Shown: piece by piece, positions 48,114 to 57,191 of the stretch
Layout of the letters: the number at the start of each line of letters is the position of its first letter
Position numbering within the stretch: the first letter of the stretch is position 1
Assembly (NCBI RefSeq): GCF_001427905.1
Contig: NZ_LMEF01000001.1
Coordinates: 124,394 to 188,393, forward strand
Reading direction: 5' to 3'
Length of the DNA: 64,000 nt
From: Flavobacterium sp. Root420
Lineage (GTDB): Bacteria > Bacteroidota > Bacteroidia > Flavobacteriales > Flavobacteriaceae
Position numbers and translations under genes: made by a program
Notes under the pieces: model-generated
Database searches by the model: none
What the model was told of the DNA's origin: nothing
The model's input: the letters and a program-made list of their open reading frames with translations, nothing else

Positions 48114-49631
48114 ATGAAAAAATTAACTATCTCATTATTAACAGCTCTTTTAATTATGACGAGTTGTAATAATGATGAAAATTCAAACAATGAACCAGAA
48201 GTTGTAGTAAACGAAAATCCTGCTGCTTTTAAAGAAATTGGTTCTATCACTATTGGTGGTGAAGCGGCAGCAGAAATTTCTACCTACGATGAAAAAACAA
48301 AAAGACTTTTCACCGTCAACAATAGCGGAACGAATCAAATTGACGTAATTGATATTTCAGATCCCACAAAACCAGTCAAAATAGGTAAAATTGATTTAAC
48401 TCCTTATGAAGGAGCTTCAAATAGTGTTGATGTTTATGACGGGAAATTGGTCGTTGCGTTAGAATCAACCACAAACAGACAAGGAAATGGAAAAGTAGTA
48501 ATTTTTAATACTTCAGATTATAGTTTAATAAAACAAGTAACTGTTGGCGCATTACCGGATATGATTACTTTTTCGCCTGACGGAAAATACATTATGACTG
48601 CTAATGAAGGCGAACCAAACACGGATTACTCTCAGGATCCAAACGGAACTATTTCTATTATTGAAAGAAGCACTTACACTGTTACAACATTAGATTTTGC
48701 TTCATTCAGTTCTCAGGCAGAAACATTGAAAAAAGACGGATTCAGAATTTCAAAATTTGCAAAAAGTTTCGCTCAGGATATTGAACCAGAGTACGTAACA
48801 ATTTCAGATGATTCTAAAACGGCTTGGGTAACGTTGCAAGAGAATAATGGTGTAGCAAAAGTAGATTTGGCTTCTAAAACTATTACTGCCATTTATCCTT
48901 TAGGATTTAAAGATTTCAATACAGCTGACAACGCGATTGATGTAAGCGATAAAGATGATAAAGTAGCTTTTAATCCATGGAAGGTAAAAGGAATGTTTAT
49001 GCCAGATGCTATCAGTCATTTCTCTTCAAATAATGTTCCGTATTTTGTTACGGCTAATGAAGGTGATGCAAGAGAATATACTGCTAATACTGATATCAAG
49101 AGAATGAAAGACATGAAATTAGACCCAACTGTTTTTCCTGATGCTGCAACTTTAAAATTAGAACCAAATTTAGGAAGATTAAATCTTATCGCTGATATGG
49201 GAGATACAGATGGTGATGGAGATTTGGATGAAATGATAAGTTTTGGAGCTCGTTCTTTTTCTATTTGGAATGGAAACACTGGAAAAATTGTTTATGACAG
49301 TAAAAATGATGCAGATAAAAAAAGTCAGGAACTTGGTACTTATGATGACAAACGTAGTGATGACAAAGGTTCTGAGCCGGAAGCAGTAAAAGTAGTTAAA
49401 ATGGGAAATCAGAATATTTTGTTTGTAGGTTTAGAAAGATCTGATGCTTTCATGACTTATGATGTGACAAATCCTACATCACCACAATATTTACAGATTG
49501 TAAAAACAGGAGATGCACCAGAAGGAGTTTTATTTATTCCAGCCTCTAAAAGTCCAACGAAAAGAAGTCTTTTAGTCGTGAGTAGTGAAGGTGACGGAAC
49601 TGTAAAGATCTATCAGCCAGATTTAAAATAG
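48114..49631 (+). CDS. Choice-of-anchor I domain lipoprotein (beta-propeller)
   Basis: 505 residues from the ATG at 48114, which starts a lipoprotein signal (MKKLTISLLTALLIMTSCNN, Cys about 18). A Met eight codons upstream would disrupt it. The mature protein is a seven-bladed propeller of the choice-of-anchor I group: KEIGSITIGGEAAAEISTYD, VIDISDPTKPVKIGKIDLTP, FSPDGKYIMTANEGEPNTDY, ISDDSKTAWVTLQENNGVAK, VTANEGDAREY, MGDTDGDGDLDEMI (calcium-type loop), FVGLERSDAFMTYDVTNPTS. Relatives occur in phytase-like or alkaline-phosphatase-associated proteins. Surface-exposed or periplasmic; substrate unknown. Confidence 0.9.
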   Translation: MKKLTISLLTALLIMTSCNNDENSNNEPEVVVNENPAAFKEIGSITIGGEAAAEISTYDEKTKRLFTVNNSGTNQIDVIDISDPTKPVKIGKIDLTPYEGASNSVDVYDGKLVVALESTTNRQGNGKVVIFNTSDYSLIKQVTVGALPDMITFSPDGKYIMTANEGEPNTDYSQDPNGTISIIERSTYTVTTLDFASFSSQAETLKKDGFRISKFAKSFAQDIEPEYVTISDDSKTAWVTLQENNGVAKVDLASKTITAIYPLGFKDFNTADNAIDVSDKDDKVAFNPWKVKGMFMPDAISHFSSNNVPYFVTANEGDAREYTANTDIKRMKDMKLDPTVFPDAATLKLEPNLGRLNLIADMGDTDGDGDLDEMISFGARSFSIWNGNTGKIVYDSKNDADKKSQELGTYDDKRSDDKGSEPEAVKVVKMGNQNILFVGLERSDAFMTYDVTNPTSPQYLQIVKTGDAPEGVLFIPASKSPTKRSLLVVSSEGDGTVKIYQPDLK

Positions 49632-49652
49632 TTTCAATCATCAATTTGAGAA

Positions 49653-49683
49653 AAGGGCAAAATAAAATGTTTTGTCCTTTTTT
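49653..49683 (+). terminator. Terminator of the choice-of-anchor gene
   Basis: AAAAGGGCAAAA and TTTTGTCCTTTT pair with one G-T wobble around TAAAATG, followed by TTTT. It lies about 20 bases after the stop. Confidence 0.7.
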
Positions 49684-49832
49684 TATGCTCAAAATTCACA
49701 TTTCATTAACAAATACACATAAATTAAACCTAAAACGTGGGAATTATGTAAGCCTGTATACAACACAATCTAAAAGTCGAAGTATAATTTTGTCATGAGT
49801 TTAAAATAAAAAACCAACTAAATTTAAATATC

Positions 49833-51110
49833 ATGAAAAAAAAATTAGCTTCATTATCGTTTTTAATGCTATCATTCGCAGCAAGTGCGCAGGATATGAC
49901 AACAACGTCAACATCAACTGTGACTTCAATTGACAAACCTGCTTATGATAAATGGTCCATTGAATTAAATGGCGGGGTAAATAAACCTATCAGAACAATG
50001 ACAGCAGGTTACACTACCGAAACACTTAATATGTTTCATGCAGATTTAGGTGTAAGATATATGTTCAATCCTAAATTTGGTTTGAAACTTGATTTTGGTT
50101 ACGATAAATTTCAAGAGAAAGACAACACAGCTCCTTTCGAAAGCACTTACTTACGAACTGATATTCAAGGGGTAATTAATGTGGGTAGAGCTTTAAATTT
50201 TGAGCAATGGACAAAAACTTTTGGTTTGTTAGTTCATGGTGGTTTTGGAGTTTCTCAACTAACTTCGAAAAATGGATTTGACGGAGAAGATTATATGGGT
50301 AATGGTATTCTTGGTATTACAGGTCAGGTAAGACTAGGAAATAGTGTTGCTTTAACAGGAGATCTTACCGGAGTTGTAAATGGAAAACAAAATTGGAACT
50401 TTGATGGAATGAGTCAAACTACAAGTGGTGCATTTGACGGTGGATTATTAAACGCTTCAATTGGTTTGACGTTTTATTTAGGTAAAAACGAGAAACATGC
50501 TGACTGGTACGCAGAAGAAAATGACAGGCTGGATAAATTAGAAGACAGAGTTGGTTTAATCGAAACCGGACTTTTAGATACAGACAAAGATGGTGTAGCT
50601 GACTTATATGATTTAGAACCGAATTCAATTACAGGCGTTGCTGTAAACACAAAAGGACAATCTATAGATACTAATCAAAACGGTGTTCCGGATGAATTAG
50701 AAAGCTATTTAGACAAAACTTACTCTAAAAAAGGCAGCGGCAGCGATAGTATAACAAATAATACTGTAGAAGAATTAATTAATGGCGGATATGTGAATGT
50801 ATATTTCGACTTTAACTCATCTAAACCAACAAACGCTTCGTTATCTGGTGTTGATTTCTTGGTGAAATATTTGAAAAACAATCCTGGAAAAACTGCGGAC
50901 ATCATAGGATATGCTGACGAAATTGGAAGTTCAAGTTACAATACTGAATTATCAAGAAAAAGAGCTGAAGCTGTGAAAAAAGTGGCTACAAATGCGGGAA
51001 TAGATGCTTCAAGATTAAATGTGATTGCTAACGGAGAAGATGCTTCTGTAAACAAAAACTCAAAAGAAGCTCGTCAAATCGTAAGAAGAGTTACTTTCCA
51101 AGTGAAATAA
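49833..51110 (+). CDS. OmpA-family outer-membrane protein
   Basis: 425 residues with a signal peptide (1-20, ASAQ). An eight-strand barrel domain (about 35-215: MFHADLGVRYMFNPKFGLKLDF, YDKFQEKDN, GNSVALTGDLTGVVNGKQNW) is followed by a linker with two calcium-type loops (DTDKDGVADLYDLEPN and DTNQNGVPDELE, thrombospondin type 3 repeats). The C-terminal OmpA domain (about 310-425) has VNVYFDFNSSKPTNASLSGV and SYNTELSRKRAEAVKK, binding peptidoglycan. An integral outer-membrane protein linking envelope layers. A TAATTTTG -7-type box at 49785-49792 lacks a clear TTG partner. Terminator at 51131-51164. Confidence 0.95.
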   Translation: MKKKLASLSFLMLSFAASAQDMTTTSTSTVTSIDKPAYDKWSIELNGGVNKPIRTMTAGYTTETLNMFHADLGVRYMFNPKFGLKLDFGYDKFQEKDNTAPFESTYLRTDIQGVINVGRALNFEQWTKTFGLLVHGGFGVSQLTSKNGFDGEDYMGNGILGITGQVRLGNSVALTGDLTGVVNGKQNWNFDGMSQTTSGAFDGGLLNASIGLTFYLGKNEKHADWYAEENDRLDKLEDRVGLIETGLLDTDKDGVADLYDLEPNSITGVAVNTKGQSIDTNQNGVPDELESYLDKTYSKKGSGSDSITNNTVEELINGGYVNVYFDFNSSKPTNASLSGVDFLVKYLKNNPGKTADIIGYADEIGSSSYNTELSRKRAEAVKKVATNAGIDASRLNVIANGEDASVNKNSKEARQIVRRVTFQVK

Positions 51111-51130
51111 TTTCTATATATATAATTTGC

Positions 51131-51164
51131 AAAAGGCTGTTTCAAATATTTGAAACAGCCTTTT
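51131..51164 (+). terminator. Terminator of the OmpA-family gene
   Basis: AAAAGGCTGTTTCAAA and its exact complement form a 16-bp stem with a two-base centre, followed by TTT. It lies 20 bases after the stop. Confidence 0.92.
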
Positions 51165-51170
51165 TTTCAT

Positions 51171-51201
51171 AAAAAAGGACAAATGTAAATTTGTCCTTTT
51201 T
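51171..51201 (-). terminator. Bidirectional terminator, mainly of the amidase gene
   Basis: GGACAAAT (51177-51184), loop GTAA, ATTTGTCC (51189-51196) with A and T runs outside. It follows directly on the OmpA terminator, so two independent hairpins separate converging genes; this one lies 23 bases from the amidase stop at 51224. Confidence 0.85.
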
Positions 51202-51223
51202 ATTTTTATATTTTAAAACTTAA

Positions 51224-52111
51224 TTAGTCGATTGCTCTTTTTGTAATGTCACCAAAAGCATCGATTCTTCTGTCTCTGAAGAATGGCCAGTTTTGACGTA
51301 CATTTTCTTGCAAATCCAAATCAACTTCGGCAATTAGGATTTCTTCCTGATCGTGAGAAGCTTGTGCTAAAATTTCACCTTGTGGCCCTGCGATAAACGA
51401 TGCACCCCAAAATTGGATTCCGTCAGTTCCGTCGATATATTGTTCTAAACCAATTCGATTAGCCGCTGCAACGAAAACGCCATTTGCAACCGCATGTCCT
51501 TTCATTACGTTCATCCACGCTCCGTACTGATTTTCTCCGTATTGTTCTTTTTCTTTTGGATGCCATCCAATTGCTGTTGGATAAAACAAAACTTCAGCAC
51601 CTTTTAACGCTGTGATACGTGCTGCTTCCGGATACCATTGATCCCAACAAATAAGTGTACCTATTTTTCCTTTTTTAGTTTCAATTGCCTGAAAACCTAA
51701 ATCACCCGGAGTGAAATAGAATTTTTCATAAAAATGAGGATCATCCGGAATGTGCATTTTACGGTATAGACCGGCTTCTGTTCCGTCTGTATCAATAATA
51801 TAAGCACTGTTATGGTATATTCCAGCCATTCTTTTCTCGAAGAAAGGAACAATAATTACTACTCCTAATTCTTTTGCCAATTCGCTAAAAGCAATAAAAG
51901 AAGTGCTGTACAATGGTTCTGCCAGAGCAAAATTATCTACATCTTCACTTTGGCAAAAATAATGACTGCTATATAATTCCGGTAACAAGATTACTTCTGC
52001 ACCTTTATTAGCAGCATCTTTTACCCAACTGATACATTTTTTAAGATTATTTTCGGCAACGTCGTTCAGGTTCAACTGAACAACGGCTATTTTATATTTT
52101 CTTTTCGACAT
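51224..52111 (-). CDS. aguB: N-carbamoylputrescine amidase (carbon-nitrogen hydrolase)
   Basis: 295 residues from the ATG at 52111 (MSKRKYKIAVVQLNLNDVAE); a Met seven codons upstream lies inside the promoter. The nitrilase catalytic triad is present: Glu in EVILLPELYSSHYFC (about 45), Lys in GLYRKMHIPDDPHFYEKFYF, Cys in GTLICWDQWYPEAARI. The last two motifs are specific for N-carbamoylputrescine amidase. It hydrolyses N-carbamoylputrescine to putrescine, CO2 and ammonia, following the agmatine deiminase at 46887. The two genes are on the same strand but separated by a propeller and an OmpA gene, so they are not one operon. Confidence 0.94.
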   Translation of the reverse strand: MSKRKYKIAVVQLNLNDVAENNLKKCISWVKDAANKGAEVILLPELYSSHYFCQSEDVDNFALAEPLYSTSFIAFSELAKELGVVIIVPFFEKRMAGIYHNSAYIIDTDGTEAGLYRKMHIPDDPHFYEKFYFTPGDLGFQAIETKKGKIGTLICWDQWYPEAARITALKGAEVLFYPTAIGWHPKEKEQYGENQYGAWMNVMKGHAVANGVFVAAANRIGLEQYIDGTDGIQFWGASFIAGPQGEILAQASHDQEEILIAEVDLDLQENVRQNWPFFRDRRIDAFGDITKRAID

Positions 52112-52129
52112 GACATAAAATTTAGAGTG

Positions 52130-52159
52130 CAAAAATAGTAATTTTTAGAGGAATCACAA
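52130..52159 (-). promoter_or_regulatory. Flavobacterial promoter of the amidase gene
   Basis: On the reverse strand TTG (52159-52157), exactly 19 nt, then TATTTTTG (52137-52130). It gives a leader of about 12-15 nt to the ATG at 52111. A family A repeat begins just upstream. Confidence 0.7.
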
Positions 52160-52165
52160 AGTCGG

Positions 52166-52255
52166 TTTAACCGCGAAGAACGCAAAAAGTTACGCAAAGT
52201 TCGCAAAGATTATATTTTCTTGTATTTTTATATCGAGCGTAAGAACACAAAGCTT
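52166..52255. repeat. Family A repeat, partial
   Basis: TTTAACCGCGAAGAACGCAA then GTTACGCAAAGTTCGCAAAG is a left-arm copy; GAGCGTAAGAACACAAAGC near 52234-52253 is a worn trace. The right arm is mostly lost. The rest of the gap to 52378 holds only the terminator at 52293-52350. Confidence 0.55.
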
Positions 52256-52292
52256 ATCTACATTATACTAAAGTTAATTATTTCAAAAAAGA

Positions 52293-52350
52293 AAACCATT
52301 TTACAAATAGTAATTCATTGAAAATAGAATTAATATTTGTAAAATGGTTT
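52293..52350 (-). terminator. Terminator of the lipoprotein gene
   Basis: AAACCATTTTACAAATA (52293-52309) and its exact complement (52334-52350) form a 17-bp stem with a 24-base loop. On the reverse strand it is followed by TCTTTTTT. Confidence 0.85.
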
Positions 52351-52378
52351 AAATCAAAAATTTATTTCTAAAACGGCA

Positions 52379-52789
52379 TTAGTCAATAACTACTTTCTGA
52401 GTAATAAATTCGGTCTCGGATTTTTTGAATTTAATATCAAAAGTTCCTTTTACTGCTGATTTGAATTTGTACACTGCTTTTTGAGGTGTTGGAACTTGCA
52501 TGGTACAAACTTCAGATGGATATTTTACTTCAACTTGCAATCCTTTTTCTGTTCCGATTGTTGCTTCCGTAAATTTGTTGAATACTCCACAAGAGTTGTC
52601 TGCTGTAAAAGTCACTTCGTAGCTCAATTCTTCATTTACCTTACCTGTTGCGGGACCTTTTACTTCTGTTGCTAAAGCATTTTTGGTGGTTCCATTGTCT
52701 ACAACTTTGTCATCGTCATTGCTGCATGAAAATAATACAGTTGATAAAAATAATACTACTAAAACTGATTTAATTTTAAAACTTTTCAT
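52379..52789 (-). CDS. Small hypothetical lipoprotein
   Basis: 136 residues. The lipoprotein signal ends in LFSC (Cys about 22), followed by SNDDDK, the acidic start typical of surface-exposed or retained lipoproteins in Bacteroidota. The mature part is a single beta-sandwich-like domain: EVKGPATGKVNEELSYEVTF, ADNSCGVFNKFTEATIG, VEVKYPSEVCTMQVPTPQKA, VYKFKSAVKGTFDIKFKK. Two Cys residues (NSCG and EVCT) may form a disulfide. No enzyme motif; function unknown. Monocistronic with its own terminator. Confidence 0.8.
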   Translation of the reverse strand: MKSFKIKSVLVVLFLSTVLFSCSNDDDKVVDNGTTKNALATEVKGPATGKVNEELSYEVTFTADNSCGVFNKFTEATIGTEKGLQVEVKYPSEVCTMQVPTPQKAVYKFKSAVKGTFDIKFKKSETEFITQKVVID

Positions 52790-52944
52790 ATAAAATAATA
52801 ATTAATTGTTAATTACTATGAAGATGCTAATGCGTTGTATTGGTTGCTTTGCTAAAATGTTAAATGTTTTCCAAAAGATCTTAAACAATTGTACCTCAGA
52901 TTTTTGGTTACTCAAAAAACTTATAAAAATTAAAACTTCTAGAC

Positions 52945-53017
52945 TAGCCCCGATAGCAGCGGTATCCTTTTTAGCCGCTTTTTCTGTGGATAAAAAGATA
53001 CAAGCGGATAGCGGGAC
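52945..53017 (+). ncRNA. Candidate structured RNA (Flavo-1-like motif)
   Basis: In the 315-base gap between the lipoprotein and DUF808 genes lies TAGCCCCGATAGCAGCGGTA, then TCCTTTTTAGCCGC, and GATAAAAAGATACAAGCGGA then TAGCGGGAC. GTATC-TTTTT pairs with AAAAA-GATAC with one bulge, CCCCG-type bases pair with CGGGA, and an inner AGCCGC/GTGG stem is possible. This word pattern recurs between flavobacterial genes and reminds me of the Flavo-1 RNA class, but the name is not verified. An overlapping 96-codon frame looks noncoding. Confidence 0.4.
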
Positions 53018-53055
53018 AAGTCGTTTTATGAAAACAATTATTCTGCTTCAAAAAA

Positions 53056-53081
53056 AAACACCAGCCCTTCGACTAGTGTTT
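53056..53081 (-). terminator. Terminator of the DUF808 gene
   Basis: On the reverse strand AAACACTAG, short loop, CTGGTGTTT (one G-T pair), then TTTTT. It lies about 24 bases after the stop. Confidence 0.8.
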
Positions 53082-53104
53082 GAATATGGTTATTAGAATT
53101 TAAT

Positions 53105-53995
53105 TTATTCTGCTGAAGTTTTTTTAGGAAGTATTTTTTTTATCAGATTTACAATTGCTAAAACTATAAGTCCTAATGCTAAACCAACTACAAATTCTTT
53201 TATAATGGAAGGCAGATTAATTTTAGGCGATAAATGATGAAAAAATGGAATATAATGCACAAAGATACCTCCGGCCACTAATAGTAACGCAATTGTCCCA
53301 ATTACGGTCAAAGCTTTTATAACTAACGGAAGCGCTTTCACCAAAATATTACCAATAAACTTTGATATACTTTTCTCTCTTTTACTAAATTTAATAAGCT
53401 TGTAGCCCGCTTCGTCCATACGCACAATTAATGCTACAATACCGTACACGCCAATTGTTGCGATTATTGCTATAATTGATACGACAATTATTTGCTGTGA
53501 AATAGGTTTGCCAATTACGGTTCCTAATGCTATGATTACGATTTCGACCGAAAGAATAAAATCAGTTACTATGGCTGATTTTATTTTTCCTTTTTCCATG
53601 ACCAAAATTTCTTCTTCGGTAAAGGTTTCTTCGGTTATTCCCTCTGATTCTTCATGCGAATGAGGAAATATAAATTCGTATATTTTTTCAGCTCCTTCAT
53701 AAGCCAAAAACAAGCCTCCAAGAACTAAAACTACAATAATTGCAATTGGAAAAAAAGCACTTAATAAAAAGGCAATTGGTAAAATGATTACTTTGTTAAG
53801 CAATGATCCTTTACTGATGGCCCATAATACCGGAAGTTCTCTCGAAGAAGCAAATCCGGAAGCTTTTTCGGCATTAACAGCTAAATCGTCACCTAAAATG
53901 CCTGCAGTTTTTTTTGCTGCAACTTTACTCATTACCGCAACATCATCCATAATTGCTGCAATATCATCTAATAGTACGAAAAAACCTGATGCCAT
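53105..53995 (-). CDS. DUF808 membrane protein (YedI family)
   Basis: 296 residues, the standard DUF808 length. Opening ASGFFVLLDDIAAIMDDVAV and KKTAGILGDDLAVNAEKASG are family signatures; WAISKGSLLNKVIILPIAFL, KSAIVTDFILSVEIVIIALG and NLPSIIKEFVVGLALGLIVL give about seven membrane helices. Inner-membrane protein without known activity; some annotate it as an ABC transporter-like component, which the sequence does not support. Monocistronic. A 39-residue membrane peptide gene lies upstream on the same strand. Confidence 0.92.
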   Translation of the reverse strand: MASGFFVLLDDIAAIMDDVAVMSKVAAKKTAGILGDDLAVNAEKASGFASSRELPVLWAISKGSLLNKVIILPIAFLLSAFFPIAIIVVLVLGGLFLAYEGAEKIYEFIFPHSHEESEGITEETFTEEEILVMEKGKIKSAIVTDFILSVEIVIIALGTVIGKPISQQIIVVSIIAIIATIGVYGIVALIVRMDEAGYKLIKFSKREKSISKFIGNILVKALPLVIKALTVIGTIALLLVAGGIFVHYIPFFHHLSPKINLPSIIKEFVVGLALGLIVLAIVNLIKKILPKKTSAE

Positions 53996-54074
53996 TATAA
54001 TTGTTTTATTTTGTGATTCTCTTTAATTTGGTAGTGCGAATCTACTACTTTTGATTCAATTTTTAGCTAAAAAA

Positions 54075-54194
54075 TTAGCTGCATTGCCCTAAAAGTACCC
54101 AGATAATTATAAAAACTAAGATAGTTCCAAAACATCCTCCACCTAATTTTTTTGCTCCGTAACCTGCGATTAATCCTCTAAAAATGTTGTTCAT
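54075..54194 (-). CDS. Small 39-residue membrane peptide
   Basis: A short gene missed by usual length limits. The reverse strand from the ATG at 54194 encodes MNNIFRGLIAGYGAKKLGGG, then CFGTILVFIIIWVLLGQCS. It has one hydrophobic helix (TILVFIIIWVLL) after a glycine-rich, basic segment, and two Cys. The composition and the exact start after an AT-rich leader look coding; similar tiny proteins occur in flavobacteria. It lies between clpB and DUF808 in a 385-base gap; apart from the clpB terminator nothing else was recognised there. Function unknown. Confidence 0.65.
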   Translation of the reverse strand: MNNIFRGLIAGYGAKKLGGGCFGTILVFIIIWVLLGQCS

Positions 54195-54331
54195 ATTATT
54201 GGTTTTTAGTTATTTATTCGATTAAATATAATAATTTTTATATAATATAAATTTGAGAATTTAATGAATTCATTTCTTTATAAGACTTTCAAAAAAAGTT
54301 TCATTATTCACGGTTTTTGTTTTTTCAAAAA

Positions 54332-54359
54332 AAAACACCAGTTGTAAAACTGGTGTTTT
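54332..54359 (-). terminator. Terminator of clpB
   Basis: AAAACACCAGTT and AACTGGTGTTTT form a 12-bp stem with a four-base loop. On the reverse strand a run TTTTT follows. 22 bases after the clpB stop. Confidence 0.9.
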
Positions 54360-54380
54360 AAAATTATTCTTTTATAAAAA

Positions 54381-56984
54381 TTATGCTACGGGCTGTGTTT
54401 GATTTCTGAAAACCAATTTTCCGTCGAAAGCATCTATTAAAATTATGCTGTCTGTTGTAATATTTCCAGCCAAAATCTCTTTAGACAATTGATTTAAAAC
54501 TTCTCTTTGGATAACACGTTTTACTGGTCTTGCACCAAATTCAGGATCGTAACCTTTATCTGAAAGATATTTTATTCCTTCTGGAGTTGCATCCATTGTA
54601 ATACCTTGTAAGGCCAGTATTTTGCTAACACTCTTCAATTGTAAACTCACAATTCTTGAAATATTATCGACTGTTAATGGCGTAAACATTACGATTTCAT
54701 CGATACGATTTATAAATTCCGGACGAACAGTTTGTTTCAATAAACCTAAAACTTCAACTTTAGCGGCTTCAGTTGCGGCTTCAACACCACCTTTCAAATT
54801 CTCAAATTTCTCTTGTATAATCTGACTTCCCATGTTGGATGTCATGATGATAATGGTATTTTTGAAATCGGCTAAACGTCCTTTGTTGTCTGTTAAACGA
54901 CCTTCGTCTAAAACCTGCAATAGAATATTGAAAGTATCGGGATGCGCTTTTTCTATCTCGTCTAACAAAATTACAGAATATGGTTTTCTACGAACGGCTT
55001 CTGTCAATTGCCCACCTTCATCATAACCTACATATCCCGGTGGCGCACCAACTAAACGGCTCACGCTGTGGCGTTCCTGGTACTCACTCATATCAATACG
55101 GGTCATGGCATTTTCGTCGTCGAATAAATATTCGGCCAATGCTTTTGCCAGCTCCGTTTTACCAACTCCGGTTGTTCCTAAAAACAAGAACGTACCAACA
55201 GGTTTTTTCATATCCTGCAAACCAGCGCGGCTTCTGCGAACGGCGTCACTTACGGCTTCAATCGCTTCTTCCTGACCAACTACTCTTCTGTGTAATTCTT
55301 CTTCCAGATGAAGCAGTTTCTCTCTTTCGGTCTGAAGCATTTTCATTACCGGAATACCGGTCCATTTGGCTACAACTTCGGCAATATCTTCGCGAGTAAC
55401 TTCTTCTTTAATCAATGAAGTTCCGGATTGATATCCTTGTAATTGTTTCAATAAAACATCCAGACGTTCTTGTGCTTCCTTGATTTTTCCATAACGGATT
55501 TCGGCTACTTTTCCGTAATCACCGTCACGTTCTGCACGTTCTGCTTCGTATTTAAAGTCTTCTATTTCTTGTTTTACAGACTGAATTCCGTCAACAACAT
55601 CTTTTTCCGATTTCCATTTGGTATAGATTTCGTTGCGTTCTTCTTTCAGATTCGCCAAATCCATTCCTAAAATCTTCAGTTTGCTTTCTTCTTTTTCACG
55701 TTTGATGGCTTCTATTTCGATTTCCAACTGCATGATTTTACGATCCAAAACATCTAATTCTTCTGGTTTTGAATTGATTTCCATACGCAATTTGGAGGCT
55801 GCTTCGTCCATTAAATCGATAGCTTTATCCGGTAAAAAACGATTCGTAATATAACGTTGCGAAAGTTCAACTGCTGCAATAATCGCCTCATCCTTAATTT
55901 GAACTTTATGATGTGTTTCGTATTTTTCTTTAATACCACGTAAAATCGAAATTGCACTTTCAGTATCCGGTTCATCCACTAAAACCTTTTGAAAACGACG
56001 CTCTAACGCTTTATCTTTCTCAAAATATTTTTGATATTCATCTAAAGTTGTTGCTCCAATCGCTCTTAATTCTCCACGAGCCAAAGCTGGTTTCAGGATA
56101 TTCGCCGCGTCCATAGCGCCTTCTCCTCCACCCGCACCAACAAGTGTGTGAATTTCATCAATAAATAAAACAATGTCACCTTCGGCAGCCGTAACTTCTT
56201 TTACTACCGATTTTAATCTTTCTTCAAATTCTCCTTTATATTTCGCACCGGCAATCAATGCTCCCATATCTAAAGAGAAAACTATTTTATCTTTTAGGTT
56301 TTCAGGTACGTCTCCGTCCACGATTCTGTGCGCTAAACCTTCTGCAATAGCAGTCTTACCAACTCCCGGCTCCCCAACTAACATGGGGTTGTTTTTAGTT
56401 CTTCGTGTAAGGATTTGCAGTACACGACGAATTTCTTCATCACGCCCAATAACCGGATCCAGTTTTCCCTCACGCGCCAATTCGTTTAAATTTTTGGCAT
56501 ATTTATTTAGGGCATTATAAGTTTCTTCTGCTGAAGCAGATGTTACTCTTTCGCCTTTTCTAAGTTCTTCAATAGTTGCTTTTAAGGCTTTTCCCGTAAC
56601 GCCCTGATCTTTCAAAATTTGGGCTACTTTACTTTTTGAATCGAAAATGGCCAAAATTAAATGTTCGATCGAAACATATTCGTCGTTCATTTTTTGTGCG
56701 ATAATTTCAGCTTCATTCAAAGCTTTATTAGCATCTCTGGAAAGCATAATATCGCCTCCGGAAACTTTTGGAAAACTTTGAATTGTTGAATCTAATATTT
56801 GCAAAAACAAAGGCACATTTATGTTTAGTTTTTTCAAAATAAATGGTGCTACATTTTCATCTACCTCAAAAATGGCTTTAAAAATGTGTTCGTTTTCTAT
56901 TTGTTGCTGTTCGTATCGTTGTGCCAATTGCTGTGAAAGCTGAATAGCTTCCTGCGATTTGGTTGTAAATTTATTTATGTTCAT
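54381..56984 (-). CDS. clpB: ATP-dependent disaggregase ClpB
   Basis: 867 residues, full length. Order: Clp N-domain ([20 protein letters not shown]), first AAA domain with Walker A GEPGVGKT (about 205) and Walker [15 protein letters not shown], the long coiled-coil middle domain (about 400-530, with [20 protein letters not shown] and [20 protein letters not shown]), second AAA domain with [19 protein letters not shown] and [13 protein letters not shown], and a C-terminal [20 protein letters not shown]. It unfolds aggregated proteins with DnaK. The middle domain identifies ClpB over ClpC or ClpA. Heat-shock control is expected; no operator was identified. Confidence 0.98.
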   Translation of the reverse strand: MNINKFTTKSQEAIQLSQQLAQRYEQQQIENEHIFKAIFEVDENVAPFILKKLNINVPLFLQILDSTIQSFPKVSGGDIMLSRDANKALNEAEIIAQKMNDEYVSIEHLILAIFDSKSKVAQILKDQGVTGKALKATIEELRKGERVTSASAEETYNALNKYAKNLNELAREGKLDPVIGRDEEIRRVLQILTRRTKNNPMLVGEPGVGKTAIAEGLAHRIVDGDVPENLKDKIVFSLDMGALIAGAKYKGEFEERLKSVVKEVTAAEGDIVLFIDEIHTLVGAGGGEGAMDAANILKPALARGELRAIGATTLDEYQKYFEKDKALERRFQKVLVDEPDTESAISILRGIKEKYETHHKVQIKDEAIIAAVELSQRYITNRFLPDKAIDLMDEAASKLRMEINSKPEELDVLDRKIMQLEIEIEAIKREKEESKLKILGMDLANLKEERNEIYTKWKSEKDVVDGIQSVKQEIEDFKYEAERAERDGDYGKVAEIRYGKIKEAQERLDVLLKQLQGYQSGTSLIKEEVTREDIAEVVAKWTGIPVMKMLQTEREKLLHLEEELHRRVVGQEEAIEAVSDAVRRSRAGLQDMKKPVGTFLFLGTTGVGKTELAKALAEYLFDDENAMTRIDMSEYQERHSVSRLVGAPPGYVGYDEGGQLTEAVRRKPYSVILLDEIEKAHPDTFNILLQVLDEGRLTDNKGRLADFKNTIIIMTSNMGSQIIQEKFENLKGGVEAATEAAKVEVLGLLKQTVRPEFINRIDEIVMFTPLTVDNISRIVSLQLKSVSKILALQGITMDATPEGIKYLSDKGYDPEFGARPVKRVIQREVLNQLSKEILAGNITTDSIILIDAFDGKLVFRNQTQPVA

Positions 56985-57191
56985 AGATCTAATATTTAGG
57001 TTTGATTTTTCTATTATTAATCGATACCATTAAAATTCGAATTTATTGAATCCACTTTTTAATTTTAAATGGTGTAATTTTGCTGATGAACTTTCAAATT
57101 ATATTCCATTCTAAAAATACAGACAAAAAGTCATCAAAAACAGCTTCTTAGCTAATTTTTAACGACAAAAAGTCATAAATACAGTCAAAAT

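Noticed and set aside
52806..53096. 96-codon + strand frame
   Set aside because: It runs across the candidate structured RNA and the DUF808 terminator, with no family features.
54980..55399. 139-codon frame opposite clpB
   Set aside because: Antisense shadow of a highly conserved gene.
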